Positions 8,713-17,461 of a stretch of 64,000 nucleotides of DNA are shown one piece after another. The notes under the pieces were generated by a model. The model made no database searches and was not told the origin of the DNA. It worked only from the letters and a program-made list of their open reading frames with translations. A program made the translations under genes and the position numbers. The DNA comes from Roseomonas sp. GTDB taxonomy: Bacteria > Pseudomonadota > Alphaproteobacteria > Acetobacterales > Acetobacteraceae. Location of the stretch: NCBI GenBank assembly GCA_020249925.1, contig JADCER010000003.1:1-64000 (forward strand). The letters are read 5' to 3'. Each line of letters opens with the position of its first letter. Position 1 is the first letter of the stretch.

Positions 8713-10113
8713 CTACCTTATGCGATCGACGCGTAGCAAATACCTTGCAGTTCCATAAATCATGATTGTGCTGACCACATACATCAACGACGTTGATGCA
8801 GCCAGACCTTGCCCCTCAAGGTCAAACCACACCCATGCACCGAATAGCTTTGCCAGAAAAGCTAAAACTGCCGTAACAAGCAACCAGGGTGCCTTTCCCG
8901 CAGCACCCAGCCATTGCACCAGCACAATACCGAACAGGTAGAAGGGCAGTTGCAGCGCCAGCACACGCAGAATTTGCGCGACCTCCTGGGTGTCCTTCGC
9001 GGTGAAGGCGCCGCGTTCAAACAGCAGCATGACTGCCCATTCCGCAGTCAACACCACCGCCACGGCACATAGGGCCCCCAATACCCCAAAACGCCAGGCC
9101 CAACGCTGCGCCAAGGCGAAGCTTGCGCGAAGGTCACCCACACTCGCGAAGACAGGAAGCATCGCCCGCCCAACAACCACTGTGGTCAGCCCAAGCACAA
9201 GCGCCATGATGCGCTGCGCATAGGAAAAGCTGGCCAGCACACCTTCCCCCATGCGCACCGCAAAAAACTGATCCAGCAATCCCGCGCTGGTCATAACAAT
9301 CTGCGCCAGCAGCATGATCCCGAAGGCATTGCGCAAGGCGGGCCAATGCTCGGCGATGGCCCCAAGATGCGCGAAGCCAATGGGTTGCCTGCAAAGCCTG
9401 ATCAACAACAATGTCTGAAGCGCAAAGCCGATCAGCGTCGCTGCCGCCAATGGCAGAACGCCCCATGCCTGGCCTGATGCGATCGGCCAGGCCAAAAGGC
9501 AGACAGCAATCGCTGCCGCCGGCGTTGCTTCCAGCAAGGTATTCGCATGGCGGCGCTGGCTCATCAGCCAATTCGACAGCACCGCACCCATGAAGGCAAA
9601 GGCAATACTGGGCGCGACCCAGGGCAGGGCGGTCAAGGCTGCCACTTGGCTCTCAACGGTCAATCCCAGGTCCAGGCGAATGACGGCCCACCACATGATG
9701 GTGCCGAACAGCAGGCTGACCGCAGCACCCAATAGAAAAGCGAAAGGCAGCAGCGCGGCATGCAGCTTGCTGGCTTCAGAAGGCCGTTCCTGCTGGAGTT
9801 TGACCAGAAAGGGTATGAGGATGATCCCCGTAACGCTTGCGAATACACCAGATGGCCATTGCGCCAGGTTGAATACAAACAAATACCCATCAACCACGGC
9901 GCCGGTCCCGTAGCGATAGGCCACCATCATTTCTTTGGCGGCTGCTATCGCTTTGGCAACCAATAGGAAAACCGCAACCCAAACCATTCCGCGCACAATC
10001 GCGCGATTTTCACCACTGGCACCCTGCAAGCGCCTGCGCATCGGGGCCGGCAGAAACTTCATTGCCCAGGCTTCAAGGCGACGAGAATTTGCCAAAGCTT
10101 GGCCCTCAGTCAT
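8713..10113 (-). CDS. MurJ/MviN-type lipid-linked glycan flippase
   Basis: 466 aa from ATG 10113; an upstream extension to 10344 is possible but is Arg/Cys-rich and unlike the family. At least a dozen hydrophobic segments follow a basic N-terminus. VVDGYLFVFNLAQWPSGVF and TGIILIPFLVKLQ resemble the first helices of MviN/MurJ proteins of the MOP exporter superfamily, and FGVLGALCAVAVVL is one of several later helices. In this island it most likely flips a lipid-linked repeat unit (a Wzx-like task) rather than lipid II. It is the only flippase in the cluster. Its stop is 23 bases beyond the IS256 target duplication. Confidence 0.78.
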   Translation of the reverse strand: MTEGQALANSRRLEAWAMKFLPAPMRRRLQGASGENRAIVRGMVWVAVFLLVAKAIAAAKEMMVAYRYGTGAVVDGYLFVFNLAQWPSGVFASVTGIILIPFLVKLQQERPSEASKLHAALLPFAFLLGAAVSLLFGTIMWWAVIRLDLGLTVESQVAALTALPWVAPSIAFAFMGAVLSNWLMSQRRHANTLLEATPAAAIAVCLLAWPIASGQAWGVLPLAAATLIGFALQTLLLIRLCRQPIGFAHLGAIAEHWPALRNAFGIMLLAQIVMTSAGLLDQFFAVRMGEGVLASFSYAQRIMALVLGLTTVVVGRAMLPVFASVGDLRASFALAQRWAWRFGVLGALCAVAVVLTAEWAVMLLFERGAFTAKDTQEVAQILRVLALQLPFYLFGIVLVQWLGAAGKAPWLLVTAVLAFLAKLFGAWVWFDLEGQGLAASTSLMYVVSTIMIYGTARYLLRVDRIR

Positions 10114-10474
10114 TCTGAAAAACGTGGCCGGTACCAAACCATAGATTGGGGCAAACCTTCTTTCCGTAGTATCCGCTAGCTTAGGACTTGCAGCTAACGC
10201 GTCGGAACGGAGTTCATGGCTCGTGCGATACGCGCGCATGTACAGGGATGTCAAGGTAAGCTCCGCCGCGGCGCAATACCCGCAACCAAGCGGCCGCCTG
10301 GCCGTGCCGGGCCTTTGCTGCATCACTGGCCTGACCGAAGCCAAACGGGCGATGCCGGCATCGCTCTTGCTACCCCCGACTCAAACAGCGCAAAAGGCCT
10401 AAACGTAAGGGCGAAAAATGGGTTATAGACAGCCGGCTCTTCGCCCTGCCTACTCCCGAAAGCTGAGGTTTGAC
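10114..10474 (+). other. Divergent intergenic region between flippase and GT4 genes
   Basis: This 361-base stretch separates the leftward flippase from the rightward glycosyltransferase. Both genes must be promoted from here. In-frame upstream extensions of both genes run into it (ATG 10418 for the GT4; positions up to 10344 for the flippase), but neither encodes family-like residues. I see no tRNA, repeat or convincing hairpin. Confidence 0.4.
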
Positions 10475-11608
10475 TTGCGGATCGCACACATCATCACTGG
10501 CCTCGGCACAGGCGGCGCTGAGACAATGCTCGCGAAGTTGATTGAGGCGCTTCCCCCGCCCGAGCATGAACATGTTGTGATGCCGCTCCTGAGCGGTGGG
10601 GTACTCGCGGCCAGGATCGCGGCCGCCGGGGGGCAAATTGTTGATGCTGGCATTCCCCGGTCACCACGTGCACTCCTGTCGCTGGCGCGGCTCCGTCGGC
10701 TGGTCCAGGAAGCCCGCGCAGACGTGGTGCAGGGCTGGATGTATCACGGTAACCTGGTCGCCTCGCTGGCTGCGTCAGGTAAACCGGTACTTTGGGGTAT
10801 ACGCCAGACTCTCTCCAGCATCAGCCATGTGCGACCCATGACGCGCGCCGTCATCATTGCCTCCGTGCCTTTCGCATTCCGGACGAATCGAATCATTTAC
10901 AACGCGACCTTGAGCGCAGCCGACCATGAAAGATTGGGTTTTCCAGCCAAGAAGCGGGCATATATCCCAAACGGTTTCGACACCCTTCGCTTTCGGCCGA
11001 TGCCCGAGGCCAGCGCTGCGCTGCGGGCCGAACTCGGCCTCGCGGAGAATGTCCGCCTGATTGGCCGGGTCGCTCGGGACGATGCCATCAAGGATCATGA
11101 GACGCTTTTCGCGGCCTTCGCCCGCGTGGCGTCGTCGGACCCGGCCTGCCACCTGGTCTGTGTTGGGCGCGGCATGCTGCCCGGAAGGCCGCGTCTCGAT
11201 GCGCTAACAACCCAACACGGCCTCGCCGGGCGGGTGCATCTGCTCGGCGAGCGGCTCAATATGCCTGAGCTGACCGCCGCCTTCGACCTCGCGCTCTCGA
11301 CCTCCCGTCACTCCGAGGGTTTCTCGAACGCTATCGGAGAGGCAATGGCGGCCGGTGTGCCCGTCATTGCGACTGAGGTGGGCGAGGCAAAGGAGATCCT
11401 GGGCGATTCCACACGCATCGTATCGGCTGCCGACCCCGAAGCGCTGGCCGAGTGCTGCCTTCGCCTGCTCGCGCTATCGCCCGCGCAACTTGCGGCACTG
11501 GGCACCGCCGATCGCGCGCGCATTGAGGAGAGATACGCCATGCCCGGCGTCGCGCGGCGCTTTGCCCTGGCTTGGCAGGAGGCACTGAACGGGATCGGGC
11601 CGAATTAA
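10475..11608 (+). CDS. GT4-family glycosyltransferase
   Basis: 377 aa from TTG 10475, chosen because GAGG lies 6 bases upstream and the protein then starts at the canonical strand RIAHIITGLGTGGAETML. ATG 10418 in the same frame would add 19 residues. GGAE is the donor-domain loop. YIPNGFDTLRF, RVARDDAIKDHETLF and the EX7E motif EGFSNAIGE complete the GT-B fold. It resembles the enzyme at 3494 in architecture but is clearly divergent. It lies last in the island, just before IS3 debris, and probably adds one residue to the exported glycan. Confidence 0.84.
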   Translation: MRIAHIITGLGTGGAETMLAKLIEALPPPEHEHVVMPLLSGGVLAARIAAAGGQIVDAGIPRSPRALLSLARLRRLVQEARADVVQGWMYHGNLVASLAASGKPVLWGIRQTLSSISHVRPMTRAVIIASVPFAFRTNRIIYNATLSAADHERLGFPAKKRAYIPNGFDTLRFRPMPEASAALRAELGLAENVRLIGRVARDDAIKDHETLFAAFARVASSDPACHLVCVGRGMLPGRPRLDALTTQHGLAGRVHLLGERLNMPELTAAFDLALSTSRHSEGFSNAIGEAMAAGVPVIATEVGEAKEILGDSTRIVSAADPEALAECCLRLLALSPAQLAALGTADRARIEERYAMPGVARRFALAWQEALNGIGPN

Positions 11609-11680
11609 CCCGAACCGCCGACCGAGGGGGCCCAGTTTCTATGAACAGTTCTGGGGCGTTTCTTAAGTGGGTTTCTGAAC

Positions 11681-12022
11681 TGAACCGCCCCGCGTTTGCC
11701 GGTTGCGGATTTGCTTAAGTTACGCCGCCATGGCTGGTTGATCCAGTGACGCATAGGTGCGTTCTTCGGCTTCTGCGGGCGAAGTATAGCCGATTGGTGC
11801 TAGCAAGCGTTCGTTATTGAACCAATCCACCCATTCCAAGGTAGCGAATTCCACGACCTCGAAGCGGCGCCGCGGCCCTCGGCCGTGAATGACTTCCGTT
11901 TTGTAAAGCCCCTTGATGGTCTCGGCGAGTGCATTGTCGCCGCGTGCGCCGATACTGCCGACCGGGGGCTCAATCCCGGCTTCAAGCGGTCTTTCCGTGT
12001 ATGTTACTGAGACATAATGGAC
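11681..12022 (-). pseudogene. IS3-family OrfB C-terminal remnant with terminal repeat
   Basis: Read on the minus strand, this encodes YTERPLEAGIEPPVGSIGAR, GDNALAETIKGLYKTEVIHG, FEVVEFATLEWVDWFNN and ERLLAPIGYTSPAEAEE, ending QPAMAA with the stop at 11720-11722. This is the last third of an IS3-family integrase after the second catalytic Asp. The expected HSDRG segment upstream is destroyed by a stop. TGAACCGCCCCGCGTTTGCC at 11681-11700 matches the usual terminal repeat of this subgroup, so the true right end of the IS survives. Confidence 0.82.
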
Positions 12023-12095
12023 CTCTCACGGATTTGTGCCGCTCTTTTGATCACATATTGTGCTGCGAAGGAGACGAACCGCGGGCACCGGCAGG

Positions 12096-12176
12096 ATGGA
12101 TGAGCGTCGCAAGGAAGTGGTGCGAATAGCGTTGATCATTGGGCTTTCGTGGCGCCAGGTTACGGATGATCTTGGG
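12096..12176 (+). pseudogene. IS3-family OrfA N-terminal fragment
   Basis: A 27-codon stretch reads MDERRKEVVRIALIIGLSWR and then QVTDDLG, matching the helix-turn-helix start of IS3-family OrfA proteins. It is cut off a few bases before the guaA stop and has no OrfB behind it. It is on the opposite strand to the neighbouring OrfB remnant, so it is either a separate element or an inverted piece of the same one. Confidence 0.6.
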
Positions 12177-12182
12177 GGCGGG

Positions 12183-13763
12183 TCACTCCCACTCAATCGT
12201 CCCCGGCGGCTTCGATGTAATGTCATAGGTCACGCGATTGATCCCGCGTACCTCATTCACAATCCGCGCCGCAACGCGATTGAGGAACCCCATATCAAAG
12301 GGATAGACATCCGCCGTCATGCCATCCGTGCTGGTGACGGCACGCAGCGCGCAGGCTTGGTCGTAACTCCGCCCATCGCCCATCACACCCACGGTGCGCA
12401 CGGGCAGCAATACGGCAAAGGCCTGCCAGATCGCGTCATACAGGCCGGCATTGCGGATTTCTTCCAGGAACACGCTATCCACGCGGCGCAGCAGATCGGC
12501 CTTTTCGCGTGTCACCTCACCGGGGATACGAATGGCAAGGCCCGGCCCCGGGAAGGGATGGCGCCCGACAATTTCTTCCGGAATGCCGAGCTCCCGCCCC
12601 AGCGCGCGCACCTCATCTTTGAATAGATCGCGCAGCGGCTCCACCAGCTTCATGCGCATATGCGCGGGCAAGCCGCCAACATTATGGTGCGATTTGATCG
12701 TGACAGATGGGCCGCCGGTTGCGGAGACACTTTCAATCACATCCGGATAAAGCGTGCCTTGCGCCAGGAAATCCGCGCCCCCCAGCTTGTTCTGTTCTTC
12801 CTCAAAAACTTCAATGAATAGCCGCCCGATGGTCTTGCGCTTCACCTCCGGGTCCGTCACGCCGGACAGCTGGCCCAAAAACAAATCCGAAGCGTCACGA
12901 TGGATCAGCTTGATGTTGAAGCGGTCGCGAAAGGTGCTCACCACCTGTTCGCTTTCATTCGCGCGCATCAATCCGTGATCCACATAAATGCAGGTCAGTT
13001 GATCGCCAATCGCCTCATGAATCAGCACCGCAGCGACCGAGCTATCAACACCGCCGGAAAGCCCACACACCACACGCCCTTGCCCGACCTGCGCACGAAT
13101 GCGCGCGACGGCTTCCTGGCGGAAACCGGCCATGGTCCAATCGCCGGCGCAGCCGCAAACGCCATGGGTGAAATTTTTCAGCAACGCAGCGCCATGCGGC
13201 GTATGCACCACTTCCGGGTGGAACATGGTGCCGTAAAACTGCCGCGCATCATCGGCAATCACGGCGAAGGGCGCGCCCTCACTGCTCGCGACACTCCGAA
13301 ACCCGGGCGGCAGCGCGGTGATGCGATCACCATGGCTCATCCATACCTGTTCACGCGCGCCCTTGGCCCAAACCCCGCGCGTAATCGCGCATTCACCGGT
13401 TACGTCCACAAAGGCGCGGCCGAATTCGCGATGCTCGGAAGGCTCGACCACGCCCCCCAATTGCGCCGCCAATGTCTGCTGTCCGTAACAAATCCCCAGA
13501 ACCGGCACGCCAAGGGCAAACACGGCATCCGGCGCACGCGGGCTTTCGCCTTCATTCACACTCGCCGGCCCGCCGGATAGAATAATGCCACGCGGCGCAA
13601 AGGCGCGGATGCGTGCCTCCGGCGCGTGATGAAAGGGCCAAACCTCGCAATAAACGCCGGATTCGCGGACGCGGCGCGCGATCAGCTGCGTCACCTGGCT
13701 TCCGAAATCGAGGATCAGCACATGATCGTGCCGGGGGGCGGAGTCTTGCGGTTCAGGGGCCAT
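12183..13763 (-). CDS. guaA: GMP synthase (glutamine-hydrolysing)
   Basis: 526 aa, the normal length. Start at 13763 gives [20 protein letters not shown]; the longer upstream frame runs through the hairpin repeats and is not coding. The N-terminal class I amidotransferase has GICYGQQ (Cys nucleophile) and FHPEVVHTP (His, Glu). The ATP pyrophosphatase has the SGGVDSS loop. The C-terminal dimerisation domain ends [14 protein letters not shown]. It converts XMP to GMP in the last step of de novo guanine nucleotide synthesis. The stop lies a few bases from IS3 debris, so transposition reached the very end of this essential gene. Confidence 0.97.
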   Translation of the reverse strand: MAPEPQDSAPRHDHVLILDFGSQVTQLIARRVRESGVYCEVWPFHHAPEARIRAFAPRGIILSGGPASVNEGESPRAPDAVFALGVPVLGICYGQQTLAAQLGGVVEPSEHREFGRAFVDVTGECAITRGVWAKGAREQVWMSHGDRITALPPGFRSVASSEGAPFAVIADDARQFYGTMFHPEVVHTPHGAALLKNFTHGVCGCAGDWTMAGFRQEAVARIRAQVGQGRVVCGLSGGVDSSVAAVLIHEAIGDQLTCIYVDHGLMRANESEQVVSTFRDRFNIKLIHRDASDLFLGQLSGVTDPEVKRKTIGRLFIEVFEEEQNKLGGADFLAQGTLYPDVIESVSATGGPSVTIKSHHNVGGLPAHMRMKLVEPLRDLFKDEVRALGRELGIPEEIVGRHPFPGPGLAIRIPGEVTREKADLLRRVDSVFLEEIRNAGLYDAIWQAFAVLLPVRTVGVMGDGRSYDQACALRAVTSTDGMTADVYPFDMGFLNRVAARIVNEVRGINRVTYDITSKPPGTIEWE

Positions 13764-13815
13764 GCGGGCTTGCACCACAAGCCGCGCCTTCGGGCAAGTT
13801 AGGGTTTGTTTGGTC

Positions 13816-13916
13816 GCATTTTCCGAGCCGCCAAGTGGGTCCACTTGGCTTGAAAATGCTCCAGGCCCGGTCGCATTTTCCGAGTCGCCAAGTGTGTCCA
13901 CTTGGCTTGAAAATGC
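13816..13916. repeat. Two tandem copies of a 44-nt hairpin repeat
   Basis: Each copy has outer arms GCATTTTC and GAAAATGC and inner arms CCAAGTG and CACTTGG around a 4-nt loop. Copies lie at 13816-13859 and 13873-13916, 57 bases apart. The second ends one base before the acetyltransferase stop codon, read on the minus strand. Related half-copies or degenerate copies abut the stop codons at 21872 and 23286. This fits a dispersed REP-like or terminator-like element, and in transcripts of the gene at 13918 it would fold directly after translation ends. Confidence 0.7.
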
Positions 13917-13917
13917 T

Positions 13918-14496
13918 TCAGGCCTCCGGCGCCGCGGCGGTTGCCGCCAGCAGCGTATCAATCGGCTCCCACAGCATCGCCACCTGTTCGACCGGCTGGC
14001 CGCCCACGCGGGTCTGGCCGCGCGCCACCACCCGCCCGCCCAGATGGCGGTAGAACCATTGGGTTGGGTTGTCGCGCAGCACCCAAACCATGGCCGAACG
14101 GCAGCCCACCACGCGCAAATGCGCCGCCGCCGCGCGCATCAGCCGCCGGCCGGTGCCGCGGTCCCGGTAATCCTCATTCAAATAGAGCGTATTGATCTCC
14201 CCATCCGCCAGCCCCCCACGGCGGGACCGCCCGCCAGAGGCAAAGCCGATGATCGTCGCTTCCTCCGGGGCGCTGCCATCCGGTGCGTCATCGCCGGATG
14301 CCACCGCGACAAATACGGCATAGCCGCCGCGCCGGTCGAACATGTCGCGCTGATAGGCCGCGGCCAAGCGCGTCGCGGAAAGCCCGGCCAGATAGGCATC
14401 GGGCAGAATGCCGGCATAGGCGCTGCGCCATACCGCGACATGCAGCGCGCCAATCGCGGCTGCATCGCTGGCACGGGCACGGCGGATCGCGATCAT
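13918..14496 (-). CDS. GNAT-family N-acetyltransferase
   Basis: 192 aa from ATG 14496. [20 protein letters not shown] is the usual N-terminal GNAT strand and helix. Motif A for acetyl-CoA binding is [20 protein letters not shown]. Motif B is [20 protein letters not shown]. The start codon overlaps the rsmB stop by four bases (14493-14496), so translation is coupled to rsmB. The acceptor is unknown; members of this shape include acetyltransferases acting on small amines or protein N-termini. The hairpin repeats follow immediately after the stop. Confidence 0.82.
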   Translation of the reverse strand: MIAIRRARASDAAAIGALHVAVWRSAYAGILPDAYLAGLSATRLAAAYQRDMFDRRGGYAVFVAVASGDDAPDGSAPEEATIIGFASGGRSRRGGLADGEINTLYLNEDYRDRGTGRRLMRAAAAHLRVVGCRSAMVWVLRDNPTQWFYRHLGGRVVARGQTRVGGQPVEQVAMLWEPIDTLLAATAAAPEA

Positions 14497-15860
14497 GGCT
14501 TTCTTTCCAGTACAGCACAGAAGAATCCATCCGTACCCTGCGCGCCAGGGGAAAGCCGCAACCATGGCCCGGCGCAAGGCTGCGCGACATCAGGGCAGAG
14601 CGCAGGCCAAAGCGTTTCAAGCGCCATTGGCGCGAAATCCGGGTTGCTTGCCAGGAAGCTTTCCATCCGCTCCTCATTCTCCGCGGGCAATACGGAACAA
14701 GTAGCGTAGACCAATCTGCCGCCTGGACGCACCAATTCTCTTGCCCTTCCGAGAATGTCGTTTTGCACCGCAACAAGCTCAGCCAAATCGGCGGGGCGGG
14801 TGCGCAGCCGCGCATCCGGATTGCGCCGCCAGGTGCCGGTGCCGGTGCAGGGCGCATCCACCAAAACGCGGTCAAAACTACCGGCGCGGCGCTTGGCCCA
14901 GCGATCCCCGGCGGTCAGCAAATGGCGTTCGGCATTATCCACCCCGGCGCGCCGGAACCGCAAAGCCGCCCCTTCCAGCCGGGGCGCCGAGGTATCGCAG
15001 GCGGTGATCTTGCCCCGATTGCCCATGGTGGACGCCATGGCGAGCGTCTTGCCCCCGGCGCCAGCGCAGTAATCGGCCACGCGCATGCCGGGGCGGGCAT
15101 CGGCCAGAAGGGCGATCAATTGGCTGCCTTCATCCTGTACTTCGATCAGGCCAGCCTTGAAGGCCGCCGTGCCGGTCACTGGCCTGCGGGAAGGCACACG
15201 CAGCCCCCAAGGGGAAAAGGGAGTGGGTTCTGTGGCGATACCCCCGGCCGCCAGGGCAGCAGCGGCTTCTTCCCGCGTGCCGCGCAGCAGGTTGGCGCGG
15301 AGATCAAGCGCGGCCGGTTCTTCCATGGCGGCGGCTTCCGCGGCTAAATCCGTCCCGAAACGCGCCTTGAAATCAGGCAGTAGCCATTCCGGCAGGTTTA
15401 AGCGCACCGCTTCCGGCATATCCGGGTGCAGCAAATCCCGCCCGGCCATGATCCGCACCGCGCGCGCTTCGGCGGCATTGGGTGGGGCCGCGCCATAGCG
15501 TTCGCCCGAAAAGCCCCTGCCGATATCGGCTTCCGTCCAGCGCGCCACCAGCACCAGATAGGCCATCAGCAATAGGCGCGGCGTGGGTTCAGCCGGCAGC
15601 CGCGCTAGGTTCCAATCCAGCCGCAGCCTTTGCCGCACCACGCCCCAGACCCATTCACTGACGCTCCGCCGATCCCCCCCGCCGATGAAGCGCCGGGCGC
15701 GGAAAAAATCACTCGCCACCGCATCGGCGGGGCGGCGACGGGCATCAGGGGCAAAGCATTGGGCTTCGAGCGCACTCAGCAGCTCGATCGCCGCGGCAAG
15801 TCTGGCGGAAGGGGTCACCGGGGGAGCATCAGGGCAGAAGCGCCCCCTGGCAAGGCCCAC
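14493..15860 (-). CDS. rsmB: 16S rRNA (cytosine-C5)-methyltransferase, RsmB/NOP family
   Basis: 455 aa from GTG 15860; GTG 15818 (VTPSARLAAAIELL) is an equally plausible start. The N-terminal NusB-like helical domain is followed by the SAM fold: VADYCAGAGGKTLAMA (motif I), VDAPCTGTGTWRRNP (motif IV, with one of the two cysteines) and YATCSVLPAENEE (motif VI, catalytic Cys). It forms m5C in 16S rRNA. Its 3' end overlaps the acetyltransferase start. An LLM oxidoreductase diverges upstream after less than 100 bases. Confidence 0.86.
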   Translation of the reverse strand: MGLARGRFCPDAPPVTPSARLAAAIELLSALEAQCFAPDARRRPADAVASDFFRARRFIGGGDRRSVSEWVWGVVRQRLRLDWNLARLPAEPTPRLLLMAYLVLVARWTEADIGRGFSGERYGAAPPNAAEARAVRIMAGRDLLHPDMPEAVRLNLPEWLLPDFKARFGTDLAAEAAAMEEPAALDLRANLLRGTREEAAAALAAGGIATEPTPFSPWGLRVPSRRPVTGTAAFKAGLIEVQDEGSQLIALLADARPGMRVADYCAGAGGKTLAMASTMGNRGKITACDTSAPRLEGAALRFRRAGVDNAERHLLTAGDRWAKRRAGSFDRVLVDAPCTGTGTWRRNPDARLRTRPADLAELVAVQNDILGRARELVRPGGRLVYATCSVLPAENEERMESFLASNPDFAPMALETLWPALCPDVAQPCAGPWLRLSPGAQGTDGFFCAVLERKP

Positions 15861-15947
15861 CCCCCTTCACCTTTCGCGCTGCCTTGTTTTAGGCTGAGGG
15901 TCGAAACGGCGAGGCAAATCGCCCAAAACGACTTGAGGAAGCGCCGC

Positions 15948-17057
15948 ATGCATCTTGGCCTGTTCATGATGCCGCTCCATCCACCGGGGCGGCCCATGCA
16001 TGAAACCCTGGCAGAGGATACGGAAAAATCCCTGCTCGCGGACCGCCTTGGCTTTCAGGAGGTCTGGGTGGGGGAGCATTTCTCCGCAACTTCTGAACCC
16101 ATTGCCTCCCCCCTGATGTTCATGGCGGGGCTGGTCCATCGCACGAGCCTTACGTTCGGCACGGGCGTGATCAACCTGCCCAACCACCACCCGGCCATTG
16201 TGGCGGCGGAAGTCGCGCAATTCGATCATATGGCGCAGGGCCGCTTCATGATGGGGATTGGCGCGGGGGGCCTTTCTTCGGATTTTGAGCTCTTTGGCGA
16301 TATCGAACCCAAGGAACGCGGCAAGCGCATGGTGGAATCGATTGAAACCATCCAGCGCATCTGGGCCGCCGAGCCGCCCTATGATGTGGGCGGCGAAACC
16401 TGGCCGGTGAAGATTTCGCGCAATGTGCTGCCGCAATATGGCGTGGGCTTCATGCCCAAACCCTTCCAGCCGGGCGGGCCTTCCATTCATATCTCCGCCC
16501 GGTCCAGGGATTCGCAAGGTGTCGCGCTGGCCGCCAAGCGCGGCTGGGGCGTGATCAGTGCCAATTTCGTCGCACACCGGATCCTCACCGGCCATTGGCA
16601 GAGCTTCGCTGCGGGCTTGCGCGAATCCGGCCAGGCGCCCGATGGCGCGCGCTGGCGCATGGCGCGGAATTTCGTGATTGCCGCGACCGATGCCGAAGCC
16701 CGCGCCCGCGCCACCGCCCCGGAAGGGGCCACCCGCTATTACTTCGAATACCTCGGCAGCCTCGCGAAGCGCGCGGGGCTCGCCGCCACCATGACGCCGC
16801 GCGAAGACATGGACCATAACGCCGCAACGGCTGAGGACATGATTGACGCCTGCGTGATCGCCGGCAGCCCGCGCACCGTTTTGGACAAGCTGATTGCGCT
16901 GCGTGAGGAAGCCGGCCCCTATGGCCATGTATTGATGGCCGGCCTTGATTGGTCCGGCCCCAATGCCGCTTGGGAGGCTGAGAGCATGGCGCGTTTGGCG
17001 CAGGAAGTCATGCCAAGGCTGCGCCAGCATCTGGATCGGCGCGCGGCGGCGGAGTGA
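15948..17057 (+). CDS. LLM-class flavin-dependent oxidoreductase (luciferase-like)
   Basis: 369 aa from ATG 15948, with GAGGA about 10 bases upstream. MHLGLFMMPLHPPGRP and DRLGFQEVWVGEHF are the first strands of the TIM barrel. FGTGVINLPNHHPAIVAAEV and GIGAGGLSSDFELFG match the bacterial luciferase superfamily, which uses FMNH2 and O2 (or F420 in some branches). PPYDVGGETWPVKI lies near the active-site loop. It is likely an FMN-dependent monooxygenase of small organic substrates. It stands alone between divergent rsmB and the small rod-like gene. Confidence 0.85.
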   Translation: MHLGLFMMPLHPPGRPMHETLAEDTEKSLLADRLGFQEVWVGEHFSATSEPIASPLMFMAGLVHRTSLTFGTGVINLPNHHPAIVAAEVAQFDHMAQGRFMMGIGAGGLSSDFELFGDIEPKERGKRMVESIETIQRIWAAEPPYDVGGETWPVKISRNVLPQYGVGFMPKPFQPGGPSIHISARSRDSQGVALAAKRGWGVISANFVAHRILTGHWQSFAAGLRESGQAPDGARWRMARNFVIAATDAEARARATAPEGATRYYFEYLGSLAKRAGLAATMTPREDMDHNAATAEDMIDACVIAGSPRTVLDKLIALREEAGPYGHVLMAGLDWSGPNAAWEAESMARLAQEVMPRLRQHLDRRAAAE

Positions 17058-17146
17058 ACCAAAAAAACTGAGGGGTGGGCGCAAATTTCCACCAGAGGTG
17101 TCTATTTTTCAGAAGTTTATTTACGAATCTCGGTTAGATTAGCTTC

Positions 17147-17461
17147 ATGACGAAAACCATCCCCGGCGGCATCAATGCCGCGATGAATGCGACGCTGAGC
17201 GGCATGCAGCGAGCCGTGGAGCGTCTGGAAATGGCGGCAATACGCTTGGCCAATACTACCGCAGCGCCAGAACGGCCTGTCTATGTCCCGCCCATCCCGC
17301 GAGAGGGCATCGGTTCCGGCATTGCCGCCATTCAGGGGCAGGAAGCCCTGGAGACGGCCCTGGTTGATATCATGATCGCAAAACGCGCTTATGAAGCCAA
17401 TGCCAAAGCGTTTCGTTTCATCTCAGCGACCGAGGATTGGCCCTTCAGTCGGGGGTTCTGA
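17147..17461 (+). CDS. Small FlgC/rod-like protein
   Basis: 104 aa. The N-terminus AAMNATLSGMQRAVERLEMA then AIRLAN resembles the first helix of flagellar rod/hook proteins (typically ALSGLQAAQ...NIAN). The C-terminus ALVDIMIAKRAYEANAKAFR resembles the closing helix of FlgC/FlgE-type proteins (MIxAKRAYEAN). The middle is a short Pro-rich linker where true FlgC has a larger domain. The length is below FlgC (about 135 aa), and no other flagellar gene is in the window. The stop directly abuts the convergent prmA stop. Function unknown; a self-assembling coiled-coil piece is plausible. Confidence 0.68.
   Translation: MTKTIPGGINAAMNATLSGMQRAVERLEMAAIRLANTTAAPERPVYVPPIPREGIGSGIAAIQGQEALETALVDIMIAKRAYEANAKAFRFISATEDWPFSRGF

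Noticed and set aside
13816..13916. Possible minimal CRISPR array
   Set aside because: Only two units, no cas genes, and the units are long nested hairpins with a 13-base gap instead of a spacer.
13764..13961. N-terminal extension of guaA through the hairpin repeats
   Set aside because: The extension is translated repeat DNA (EAFSSQVD twice); the normal GMP synthase start is at 13763.
15867..17084. 405-codon antisense frame across the LLM oxidoreductase
   Set aside because: The plus strand encodes a recognised luciferase-like enzyme; the antisense composition is not protein-like.
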